64,000 nt of DNA from Diogma glabrata (lineage: Eukaryota; Arthropoda; Insecta; Diptera; Cylindrotomidae): NCBI GenBank assembly GCA_963693315.1, contig OY856187.1, forward strand, positions 70,474,033 to 70,538,032. The letters run 5' to 3'. A program made the position numbers and the translations under genes. Shown here in pieces: positions 1 to 10,702 of the stretch; position 1 is the stretch's first letter; each line of letters begins with the position of its first letter. Below the pieces are notes generated by a model that was not told the DNA's origin, ran no database searches, and saw nothing but the letters and a program-made list of their open reading frames with translations.

Positions 1-1705
1 TACCCTAAGTCAAAGTAAGATATTGTTATCCCACAGTAGATAAAGTGGATGACGTCAGTAACACTGACGGAAAACCAGGTGTCGATGGGAGGAACAGTTC
101 TTGTCTCACGTATATGGGATATCCTTGGTTGGTTTGATACTAAATAAGCATACTAACTATATGAAAATATCGTTTGCTATCAAAAAACTGTAAAACATGG
201 CGTTATCATCATCATTTCATCATTCCATGCACCTTGGATTCCCATGAAACTAATTTCTCTGTGTTAACTCACAGTTTTGAAATCAAACCATAGTTAAATA
301 ATTGAGTTATCAGTCTTCTAGCATAGTATACAGGAAGCAAAATAACATGTTATGTTTGTTAAGGAAATGTACTCACATCAGTATTATAAAATTTGGCTAC
401 TGAGTAGAAAACATTTCTGCCACTGTAGCATTGCCTCAAAAATAAATGGCTGGTCTTACAATAAAATAAGTAAAACATCTGTAATTGAAATCCAAATTTA
501 TACTCAAAATCTAATCGCAAATACACACGACATATACGCCGTATGTCAACAAAAGAAAACCTCTCTATAAAACCATCCAAATCCACCTAACCACCTCCAA
601 ACTTCCATCAACAACAAAGCAACAAAAATCGAAAAACAATATTATTCAATTAAAATAAAAATATATCTTAATAAACCATCTTAATCCAACAAAACGTACA
701 TAGGGAACTTATTTATGTACACATACAATTGATAATCTATTACGAAATAATAATATAAATTTATATTTTTATTCTTCCATATATGTAAGCTCAAATCGTA
801 TTATTATACTTTCACTGCATTAATTCCAAAAAAAAAAAAATCATGAAAATAAATTTTTCATCGAAATTTTTCTTGTCGTCTTGATTTTTTCTTCATTTTC
901 GTCTATATTGTTGTTGTTATTATTTTCTTATTTTTCTTATTATTTTCGATATAAATTAATCTATTCTATAAATAAAATGTAATGAAATATATTTATTTTA
1001 TTTATTTTTTTTTTGTTTCGTTGCTTTTCGAAACCCAACTTTGACTTTAAAATGACATTTCCCTCATCCTTGGTCTTATTTTCATATCAGGATGTCAATT
1101 TTTATCAAAACCAAAAAAAAATGTATGATTTTTCCTCACAAACAAATAACAAAAAAAAAATATTATTATAAGAAATTGAACAAAAAATCTTGTACTTAGT
1201 CTTCCTTTTTTGCTGAATCTTTATGAATGTCTAAGATTGATTCGGTTTGACAACAGAAGAAAAATTACGGATACAAAAAAAGGGGAAATAAAATAAAAAA
1301 TATTGAAAGAATGTTAATCTTCGACTTTATTTATTCTACTCAATTTTTCATGTTTCTTTATTTTATGAGCTTTTCAGCGTTATTTAGTTGTAAAAATTGT
1401 AGTTGTAGTTGTGATAATAGTTTGGTAAAATTTAGATGCAAGAACCTGCTTATACAACTGAGTTAACCAAAGTCTCCTACATCCTATCAAAACATATTTA
1501 TGATACACGACTAAGTGACAAGACAAAAATGTATTATCCCAACGAATTTTATTTCTACAGTAAATAGTTTCTACACCTTTTCCATAGGAAAACTACACAA
1601 CGATTATATTTCGATTCGTTCTATAAAATTTTAACGAATTTTGATTGGTTAATTCTCTGATAAACCTGCCATATTGAGAAGAGTTTTACAAAACTGAACT
1701 AAACC
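1..1705. other. AT-rich stretch, no gene seen
   Basis: Low-complexity AT-rich DNA with many A and T runs. Open frames are short (under 80 codons), overlap on both strands and match no family I know. I see no splice-bounded coding exon and no TE terminus. Confidence 0.6.
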
Positions 1706-3568
1706 AAGAAAAAGTCAGACAAGTGCGAATAAAATTCGCTCGTCAAGGGTTCCCTGAATATTTTACATTCACACAATATCAAAAATTATTGACAAAACGT
1801 TGTGTTATAATGTCCTTATATTTCCAGACCATAGACACATAACAAAATAAATGTTAAATTGTAAATGACAATAGTAAATTACAATCAAATCTACATTGAT
1901 CAAAAATGGCAAAAAAATGTTAATTCAGGTTAAATATTATCCATAGATGTTTTTGGTAACTTAAAAAAGATTCAATTACACCAGCTTGTAAATGGATTAA
2001 AATTGATTATTTTTTCGGTCAATCGAGTGTTGAAATTTAGGGGAAGTGGAAAGGCTACATACTAAAAATATTTTTTTTTCAATAACACAAAAACTGTGCA
2101 TTGCAAAATTCTAAAAAAAATTGTAATGTTTCTTAAATTAAGTGCTCTTTCATATGACACCCCACTCATTTGGGTCAAAAATGTTTTTTTTCCCTCCCCA
2201 CACCCATCCCATAAACACACAGAAATATAATTATTTGAGCCTTCGCTATGATTTTCATTCAAAATTTACCAATATTCCTGTCTCTGTGAATATTTTCAAA
2301 TTTTTCTGTCAATCATCGTCGGAACGTAGGCGGCGGCACGATCTGAATTTTGCCCTTTCTTATCCATAACTCAAAAACTGTGCTATAGTTTTCATACAAA
2401 ACTTACCAAATTTCCTAACCCTGTGAAATTTTCCAAATTTTTCTGTCATTTAGTGTCGAAACGAATGGGGGAGGGCGGTCTGAATTTTGCACTTTTTCAA
2501 CAATAACTCAAAAACTGGGCACCGCAAAATTCTAAAAAAAATTGCAACGAATTCTAAATTAGATGTTCTTTCAAATGACACCCCACTCGCTTGGGTCAAA
2601 AAAAGTTTTTTTACCCCCTCTACCCCGGTCCTCTAAACACACAGATATATAATTATTGGAGACTTCGCTAAAGTTTTCGTACAAAATTTAGCGAATTTCC
2701 TACCTCTGTGAATTTTTACGAATTTTTCTGTCAATCAGTGTCGAAACGTAGGGGGGGGGGGAACGGTCTGAATTTTTCACTTTTTCGACAATAACTCAAA
2801 AACTGGCCACCGCAAAATTCTGCAAAAAAATTGCAACGAATTTTAAATTATGTGCTCTATCAAATGACACCCCACTCGCTTGGGTCAAAAAAAGTTTTTT
2901 TTACTTCCTCTACCCGGTCCTCTAAACACACAGAAATATAATTATTGGAGACTTCGCTATAGTTTTCGTACAAAATTTAGCAAATTTTCTAACTCTGTGA
3001 ATTTTTACAAAATTATCTGTCAATCAGTGTCAAAACGTATGGGGGGGGACGGTCTGGATTTTGCATTTTTTCGACAATAACTAAAAAACTGGCCACCGCA
3101 AAATTCTAAAAAAAATATCAACGAATTTTGAATTAGGTGCTCTATCAAATGACACTCCCCTCGCTTGGGTCAAAAAAAGTTTTTTTTTACCCCTTTACCC
3201 CGGTCCTCTAAACACGCAGAAATATAATTATTGGAGACTTCGCTATAGTTTTCGTACAAAATTTAGCAAATTTCCTACCTCTGTGAATTTTTACAAATTT
3301 TTCTGTCAATCAGTGTCGAAACGTTGGGGATGGGGGGGGAGGGTAACGGTCTGAAAGTCGCACTTTTTTACTATAACTCAAATACTGGGCATCGTAAAAT
3401 TCTAAAAAAAATTGCTTTGTTTTTTAAATTAAGTGTTCTTTCAAATGACACTCCACTTGACCACATTTTAAATAGTGTTTTTACCCCCTTAATAAATCTA
3501 AGTATGAAAATATGACACTTTTTTATATTTTTTATTAAAAACGTACTAATTTTTCTATCATTTCAATG
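1706..3568 (+). repeat. Left arm of Foldback-like element
   Basis: A unique outer part (1706 to about 2085) is followed by about five units. They are marked by a recurring AACTCAAAAACTG motif near 2087, 2364, 2506, 2791, 3078 and 3371, and by a CTTCGCTATAGTTTTC motif. Unit spacing is mostly 285-293 bp, with one shortened unit of about 140 bp. G-runs vary in length between units. Confidence 0.75.
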
Positions 3569-4731
3569 AAAATAAAGACGCTAGAACTGCTATCTATGAT
3601 CGTTTGTTGAAAAGAACAGTTGCTTGAAGAAAACAAATTAATTGTAATAATTTCTGCTAATTTCTACTCGATACAGTTTCAAGCATCGAAGCCGTAATCT
3701 TTTAAGAACCTCAGAAATAAATAAAAAACAACGATGTTTGGGTTTTTCGGTGTCAAGTATATTCGTTGTGGTACTACAGCTTTCCCTTCCTACCACTTTA
3801 AACTTTTTGAGGCTTCTGCTGAAGTTCATAAAAGCCTTGATTTTAACGTTGCTCTTTAGACGAATTGGCTAGAGTAATCTTCCAATGGATTCAGAAACTC
3901 CAATGGTTGATTGTATAAATTTTCAGTTTTAACGCAATTTCCACCTAGATATTTCTATTAAATAGCACTTACAATTTTATTTACAATTAAAAATAACTTT
4001 ACTTCTATTTACACGGTTTTATGCTCTAGATAGAGCGTTTCGTTTACAATTAATTTTATTTACCATAATCGCATTCTTTTCAAACCTTTTACACTATCGC
4101 AGTCTTATTTAAATTTATTCTCATTTTACCAAAGGAATTCCTTAAATGAAATTCTGCTTAAATTCTCGATAATTCGAAGTAAATCTAAATGTCTTTACAA
4201 AGAAAACTCGAAAAATCCTAAAGAATCAACGTCAGTATTTTGATTTCACCCTTTTTCTTGGAAAGACTGTGATGTTGATTTTAGTTTTCAAATATTGTAT
4301 AGGAGAAAAAGTTGAGGTTGAATACATATTTGTTTTGTATTTTTATGGTTCCGTTTTATATACGGAACACTATTGGTGAGAGTAAAACGAGTTTTTCACA
4401 TTATATCAATTATGTCGTAAACTATAAATGCTATAAACTTGAAATTTGAAGTGCGTATAAAACTAATCTGTCCACATAAAATGACGGATTGACGGAAAGT
4501 GGTTTTCGTTGTGTTTACAGGGGTACGATGTGAGACCTTTAAGAAAATACATTTTTTATAGATTCAAGTAGGGTATCATATAAAATGGCTTGATTTCAGC
4601 ATTCCTTAAAAGCTTATTTTGGAATTTTACACCTTACCATTTTTTGTATAATTTTGAATAATTACGTTTTTTTCGTGTTTTCTTACCTCGATTAGCTCCG
4701 AAAATAACTGATCGAAAATTTTCAAATGTAT
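3569..4731. other. Spacer of Foldback-like element
   Basis: Single-copy sequence between the two arms. It holds no convincing gene; the longest frames are about 60 codons. A small perfect hairpin, GTTCCGT...ACGGAAC, lies at 4348-4368. Confidence 0.55.
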
Positions 4732-7247
4732 TTGGAATGATAGAAAAACTAGTAAGTTTTAATAAAAAATATACAAAAGTGTCAAATACTCATAATTATA
4801 TTTATTAAGGGGGTTTATATGAGAAAGGGTCAAAACACTATTTAAAATGTGGTCAAGTGGGGTGTCATTTGAAAGAGAACCTAATTTAGAGAACAAATCA
4901 ATTTTTTTTAGAATTTTGCGATGCCCAGTTTTTGAGTTATTTTTAAAAAAGTGCGACTTTCAGATTGTTCCCCCCCCCCCTTGGTTTCGACACTGATTGA
5001 CAGAAAAATTTGTAAAAATTCACAGAGTTAGGAAATTTGGCAAATTTTGTATGAAAACTATAGCGAAGTCTCCAATAATTATATTTCTGTGTGTTTACGG
5101 GACCGGGGTAAAGAGGGTAAAAAAGACCTTTTTTGACCCGAGCGAGTGGTGTGTCATTTGAAAGAGTACCTAATTTAAAATTCATTGCAATTTTTCGTAG
5201 AATTTTGCGGTGCACAGTTTTTGAGTTAATGTCCTAAAAGTGCAAAATTCATACCGTTCCCCCCATACCTTTCGACACTGATTGACAGAAAAATTTGAAA
5301 AAATTCACAGTTAGGAAATTTGGTAAATTTTATATGAAAACTATAGCGAAGTCTTCAATAATTATATTTCTGCGTGTTAAGGGGACCGGGGTAGAGAGGG
5401 TAAAAAAACTTTTTTTGACCCAAGCGAGTCATTTGAAAGAACAACTAATTTAATATTCGTTCAAATTTTTTTTAGAATTTTGCGGTGCCCAGTTTTTTAG
5501 TTATTGTCGAAAAAGCGCAAAATTCATACCGTTCCCCCCATACGTTTCGAGACTGATTGACAGAAAAATTTGAAAAAATTCACAGTTAGGAAATTTGGCA
5601 AATTTTGTATGAAAACTATAGCGAAGTCTATAATAATTATATTTCTGTGTGTTTAGGGGACCGGGGTAGAGCGGATAAAAAAACTTTTTTTGACCCAAGC
5701 GAGTCATTTGAAAGAACAACTAATTTAATATTCGTTCAAATTTTTTTTAGAATTTTGCGGTGCCCAGTTTTTTAGTTATTGTCGAAAAAGTGCAAAATTC
5801 ATACCGTTCTCCCCATACGTTTCGACACTGATTGACAGAAAAATTTGAGAAAATTCACAGTTAGGAAATTTGGCAAATTTTGTATGAAAACTATAGCGAG
5901 GTCTCCAATAATTATATTTCTGCGTGTTTAGATGACCGGGCGGGGTAGAGAGGGTAAAAAAACTTTTTTTGACCCAGGCGAGTCATTTGGAAGAACACCT
6001 AATTTAAAATTCGTTCCAATTTTTTTTAGAATTTTGCGGTGCACAGTTTTTGAGTTATCGTCAAAAAAGTGCAAAATTCAGACCGCCCCCGCCCCCTACG
6101 TTTCGACACTGATTGACAGAAAAATTTGTAAAATTTCATAGAGCTAGGAAATTTGGTAAATTTTGTATGAAAACTATAGCGAAGTCTCCAATAATTATAT
6201 TTCTGTGTGTTTAGGGGACTGGGGTAGAGAGGGTAAAAAAAACATTTTTGGCCCAAGCAAGTGGGATGTTATTTGAAAGAGCACCCACCTAATTTAAAAT
6301 TCATTGCAATTTTTTTTAGAATTTTTCGGTGCCTAGTTTTTGAGATATTGTCGAAAAAGTGTAAAAATCAGACTGTTCCCATGTTCCATTGACAGAAAAA
6401 CTTGTAAACATTCATAGAGTTTGGATATTTGGTAAATTTTGTATGAAAATTATAACGAAGTCTCAAATAACTATATTTCTATGTGTTTAGGGTAGAGAAG
6501 GTAAAAAAAACCTTTTTTGACCCAAGCATTTGCAAGAACACTTAATTTAAAAATTATTGCAATTTTTTTTAGAAATTTTGGGTGCACAGTTTTTGAGTTA
6601 TGGACAAGAATGTACAAAATTTAGATCGTTCCACCCCCTACGTTTTGACGATGATTGACAGAAAAATTTGAAAAAATTCACAGAGACAGGAAGATTAGTA
6701 AATTTTGATGAAAACCATAGCGAAGACTCAAATAATTATATTTCTGTGTGTTTGGGGGATGGGTGTGGAGAGAGTAAAAAAACATTTTTAACCCAAATTA
6801 GTGGGGTGTCATATGAAGGAGTATTTAATTTAAGAAACATTACAATTTTTTTAGAATTTTGCAATGCATAGCTTTTGGGTTATTGGAAAAAAAAAATATT
6901 TTTAGAATGTAGCCTCTCCACCCCTAATTTCAACACTTGATTGACCGAAAAATGATCAAATTTAATCCATTTACAAGCTGGTGCAATTGAATTTTTCTTA
7001 AGTTACCAAAAACATCTATGGATAAGATTTAACCTGAATTAACATTTTTTTGCCATTTTTAATCAATGTAGATTTGATTGTAATTTACTATTGACATTTG
7101 AAATTTAACATTTATTTTGTTATGCGTCTATGGTCTGGAAATATAAGAACATTACAACACAACGTTTTGTCAATAATTTTTGATATTGTATTCTTTTACA
7201 TTCACGGAACACTTGAATTTTATTCGCACTTGTCTGACTTTTTTTTG
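4732..7247 (-). repeat. Right arm of Foldback-like element
   Basis: Reverse-complement counterpart of the left arm, but longer (about 2.5 kb against 1.86 kb). It has about eight units, marked by CAGTTTTTGAGTTAT-type motifs near 4930, 5215, 5490, 5764, 6044, 6334, 6586 and 6870 (spacing about 252-290 bp). The arm-length difference implies unit gain or loss after the inverted structure formed. Neighbouring units near 5440-5880 are the most alike, which suggests recent local duplication. Confidence 0.75.
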
Positions 7248-9207
7248 TATTAAGTTGCGACTATGTATATTCGTAACAATACAAAACCCGTCTATAGCCC
7301 AGTACTAGACACACACGTAATAAATGAAACATTGTTTCCCCCTTTCTTCGTCCTTTCAGCTTCCGCAAAAGTCATTGGTTGAAAGGAAAAGTTTTTCGAC
7401 ATGCATTTTACAGATCTAGTAACCACTTATGACTCTTGGCTACCATCCGATATGCATTAGCAAGGATAACAGTTCTGCCGCAGGTTATCTTGGTCCAAAT
7501 TTTTCTGCTTATTTTGCAGTTGCCGATGTTTGAACTCCAGCTATTCGTTATGCCAGTAGACATAAAATAACCTATAGTTGGTAATTGAGCACGCAATTAA
7601 CCTAGAACATCTTTTTTTTGGTGGAAGATGTAATTCAGTCCCTTGCAAGTACATTCACTATGCAGTTACGCCTGGTTTTATCGTAATCTGGCATCCAAAT
7701 AATTTGAAAAAAAATTGCTTGTTCATCTTGTTCAAAGATGTGCTGCAGTATAGTATCACTTTAGACGTCAGCGCAAATGCACCTTGCGATTTCAGTGCAA
7801 CTTAGCAGTCTACGTAAATGTTGCCATCATTGTTGATACTATATTATGCTTCAGCCATACCAATATTTCATTATTCCGCACCACTTGAGCTTTAAATATG
7901 CTGAGCTTATTCGTAAAAGCTTTGAAAATTCTCACGTCTTGACTATACGGGAAATTCGAGTCATCCGTAAAATTTGCCCCTACGTTTACCATAAGGCCAG
8001 ACTGTCCTATCTTCGAGTTGCCTTGGGAGATTTTTGGGAGGATTTTGCTTAGAAGGGATGAGGCTTTGTTCCACATCATACTTTACCACTTTCCTAGCAT
8101 TCCTGAATAGTATCCTCCTAAAGCGTTAGCTTTCCTGGATACTTTCATAATTTATCTTGAGGGTAGCATATTCACGGTAGTCGGTGCAGGTTGACCTTCG
8201 TCGTCCGAGTGGGAGGTGCTCGCAGTGAATCAAATGTAAACAAACAAGACATTATTTGCACTTTTTCACCGGACGTTCCAAGATCCTATGTACAGCAAGA
8301 TCAGCACAGAGGAGTAAAAATAAATAGGTGCCAGACAGTTAAGAAGATAATTGTTAAGTACCCCAGAGACCGAGTCACGATATCCGTTTCTGGGCAACCA
8401 TATCGAGTTTTCGTTAAAGCGATTTTGGAGAAGTGTTGATTAATTTGAACCTTATTATCTCAACGAACCTTAAATTCATGTCGTTGTTCATTGTGTTTAC
8501 TTAAACATAACTGTCAAGAATATTACAATCTGTATTGCATACTTTTTTGTTATTCAAATGAATCGGATTATTGAGAGATTTCGTTTAAAACGCTCCACCT
8601 CTGACGTTGATGCAGGTTCCCCATGAATATTTATATTAGTTTTGATTACATGAGCGAACTAGTTAATTACCACTATTGCCTGTTGTGAACTCCCTACTGG
8701 TTTTCCACTCTGCCGATCATTAAGATTAGGCAGCAGATTTTCATTACTAAGACGAATAATTTAATCCTCAAGAATATTTTATAGATCAGAAGGATCCATT
8801 CGGGTTAAAGCTACTTGTGGTTTATATTCTTTCAACCACCCCAAGAAACGCACTCGGCACGTTCGCTCTTAAATTTGATGGCCATTTCGTATACCAGACG
8901 TGAATGTCTTGCAATTAACTTATAGAACCTGTATTGCCATTCTACGTCATGGTTTATGGGGTGGTTCTCGCCCCATCAATCTATTACTACCACAATAAGG
9001 TTGTCGAAAATATTTAGTATTTTAATAAAAGTTTTGAAAGAGCGAACCTCTGCCTTTTCATTTTCATTTGTTAGCGCTACAAACTTGTTGGCCTAATAAG
9101 TGAGACTGGAAATTTCTCTAAATGATCCACCCATGACGTAAAGGATTTAAATTCTCCTTATGATAATCGTTATTGCATTTTCCCGTTCAACGAATAGTAT
9201 ATTAAGA
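7248..9207. other. Unassigned sequence, no gene supported
   Basis: Less AT-rich than its surroundings (roughly 7300-9100), which hints at an old coding-like or TE-derived segment. The best frames are 89 codons on the minus strand (7810-8079) and 82 codons on the plus strand (8191-8439). Neither shows a motif I recognise and both are isolated. I leave them uncalled. Confidence 0.4.
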
Positions 9208-9319
9208 AACTAGTTTCATAATCGACGATTTTATCGCACGCAATCTGTTTAGAAAACGATCCGCGCAGGGGAGAGTTTTCTAAAGGATAAGTGCGATAAA
9301 ACGTCTTATGAAACGAGTT
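9208..9319. repeat. Imperfect palindrome upstream of recombinase-like ORF
   Basis: The left arm at 9208-9257 (TTTCATAATCGACGATTTTA, ATCGCACG, TTTAGAAAAC) pairs with the right arm at 9274-9319 (GTTTTCTAAA, GTGCGATAAAACGTCTTATG). The loop of about 16 bases is GC-rich (CCGCGCAGGGG). It lies about 230 bp upstream of the tyrosine-recombinase-like reading frame. It could be a terminal or subterminal structure of the same element or an unrelated small MITE. Confidence 0.6.
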
Positions 9320-9546
9320 TTTTATACTATTTTTTCTATTTTGCATTTTTTGTCTTGAAATTTAAAAAAATGTGTATTTTATTAAAAAATAGTCACTTTG
9401 AAATTTTGTTTTATTTTTCTGGTGATTGGTAACACATTTGATATTTGAAACAATTAACAAAGAAATCAAAGAAAAGTTTGTGCCAAATTAAATTATTGTT
9501 TATTTTACCTATTATAATCGTTAAATTGTGAAAAGTTACAATAAAA

Positions 9547-9783
9547 ATGATGGAAGATGAATTGAGTTTTACTCCACCTGAGCTACGTGAAGTTGCCGAG
9601 AGCACTTTTAATAACTTGCTTCCTAAAAATTCGCGCGAAATTTATGAAAAACAGTATAAAATGTTTGAAAATTGGTGTACAGAACACAATGTCAAAAGCA
9701 TATCAGAAAATATTATGCTTGCGTATTTTGAGATGCTAAGTAAAAAAAACAAATCTTCTACGTTATTCTTTTTTTTTTTTTAA
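9547..9783 (+). pseudogene. N-terminal fragment of tyrosine-recombinase-like protein
   Basis: A 78-codon frame starts at ATG 9547. The block around residues 26-66 (LLPKNSREIYEKQYKMFENW, then ...NIMLAYFEMLSK) resembles the helical SAM-like/core-binding domain that opens tyrosine recombinases and Crypton-like insect proteins. In that family a serine-rich linker and the catalytic R-H-R-Y domain would follow. Here the frame runs into a poly-T tract at about 9766 and then into a dispersed repeat, so the catalytic domain is missing. The bogus C-terminus is a run of Phe codons from the T-tract. The family call is by pattern recall only; the truncation is visible directly. Confidence 0.5.
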
Positions 9784-9895
9784 TAAAATGTGTTGTGTAG
9801 TAGGACTTACAATATGTGTCACAATAACACATAAAAACCTTTTAAGACCAAGGTCCCACAACAACATACGTTCAAAGGTGTTGATGGACGTAAAT
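9768..9895 (+). repeat. Dispersed ~110-bp repeat, copy 1
   Basis: After a T-run, the sequence AATAAAATGTGTTG...GTAGGA.TTACAATATG through GGTGTTGATGGACGTAA is shared with 30889-31001 (same strand) and 31302-31393 (opposite strand). It begins exactly where the recombinase-like frame breaks off, so it is probably the insertion that truncated it. I see no coding capacity and cannot name the family. Confidence 0.6.
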
Positions 9896-10243
9896 CTTTC
9901 TTTTTTTGTTTTTTATATTTTTTGTTAAAGAATGGATAACTAAACAAAAACTCCTATCACTGATAAAATATGACATAGGCCATTATTTTATGATAGTGTA
10001 ATAAACTTCGTCCAGAATGGGTTAATTTTATTTACTCATTCATTAATTAAAAGTTAACTCCTTTTTCAATCTTTTACTTGTATTGCAAATTGTATTGCAT
10101 AAATTAATGTAAATTAAATTTGTTATACAAATATTTACATTAATGAATTAAAAGGAGTTACCTAATACATTTTGCATAAATTAAATTTGAGTTCGCTAAT
10201 ACAAATGCAAGTATGAATGAAAACAGGTGTGGCCTATTTCAGA
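9896..10243. other. AT-rich stretch upstream of LTR
   Basis: No gene. A small inverted repeat, ATTAATGTAAAT...ATTTACATTAAT, lies at about 10104-10147. Confidence 0.5.
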
Positions 10244-10673
10244 TGTACGGACTACGTAGTATTGATTTCTAGTGGATTATAGAAGTTTCGATTTATTTAT
10301 TTTTCGATATAAATAAGCAAACAAAAATATCAGATAGTCAGTTTTAATTTTGCAATTAAAAGTGTTTTACAAATATTCGAAAGTATAAGGAATAATCGGT
10401 GGTACTTGAGCCTGGGTACTAATAGTAAAAGAATTTGAACTTAGTGGAATAGTAAATACAGATTTTACGATTCCGAGAATTATTGATTCAAATTGTGGAA
10501 AAGCAGTGAAGTTCATCGTGCATTTCTGGAGACCCTGGAATTTATTGCAATTAAAATCGGAAGTTGCTGTAACTGGTTGATAAATAAAGTTTGAGATTTT
10601 GTTAACTAAAGATTTGTCTTTTTACTGTCGTATTTGCTCAATAATCTAAAAGAACCAACGAAGAGTCGTTACA
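10244..10673 (+). repeat. 5' LTR (inferred limits)
   Basis: The right edge is well supported: TTACA at 10669-10673 lies one base before the primer-binding site. The left edge at TGTA (10244) is inferred from the TGT...ACA rule, as no second LTR copy exists to confirm it. Inside are a TATA-like GATATAAATAAG at 10306-10317 and an AATAAA signal at 10583-10588 followed by T-rich sequence, as expected for U3/R/U5. Confidence 0.55.
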
Positions 10674-10674
10674 G

Positions 10675-10692
10675 TGGTGTCAGAAGTGGGAT
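10675..10692 (+). other. Primer-binding site for tRNA-Leu
   Basis: TGGTGTCAGAAGTGGGAT starts one base after the LTR. It is the reverse complement of CCA plus a tRNA 3' end reading ATCCCACTTCTGACA, which I recall as that of insect tRNA-Leu(CAG). All 18 bases pair by that recollection. It fixes both the LTR end and the transcription direction. Confidence 0.85.
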
Positions 10693-10702
10693 TATTGAAA
10701 CA

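Larger units (their letters stand above)
1706..7247. mobile_element. Foldback-like element with tandem-repeat arms
   Basis: Two long arms in opposite orientation flank a 1.16-kb spacer. The outer ends match as inverted copies: the segment around 1711-1737 (AAAGTCAGACAAGTGCGAAT onwards) recurs reverse-complemented at about 7214-7240. The unique outer 350 bp of each arm is followed inward by ~250-290-bp tandem units, and the innermost parts (about 3440-3568 and 4732-4870) pair again. Drosophila FB elements have this design, with long inverted repeats made of internal tandem repeats. The short open frames in the units are fragments of one repeat in shifting frames and are not genes. I could not fix a target duplication. 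There is no transposase, so it would be non-autonomous. Confidence 0.75.

Noticed and set aside
2062..6256. A dozen 63-90-codon open frames with similar translations (NTQKYNYWRLRYSF-like) on both strands
   Set aside because: They are frames through the ~280-bp Foldback units. Unit length is not a multiple of three, frames differ between units, and there is no conserved start or stop.
7810..8439. Frames of 89 (minus) and 82 (plus) codons in a less AT-rich patch
   Set aside because: No motif or exon structure recognised; possibly an old TE or gene relic, but nothing supports a name.
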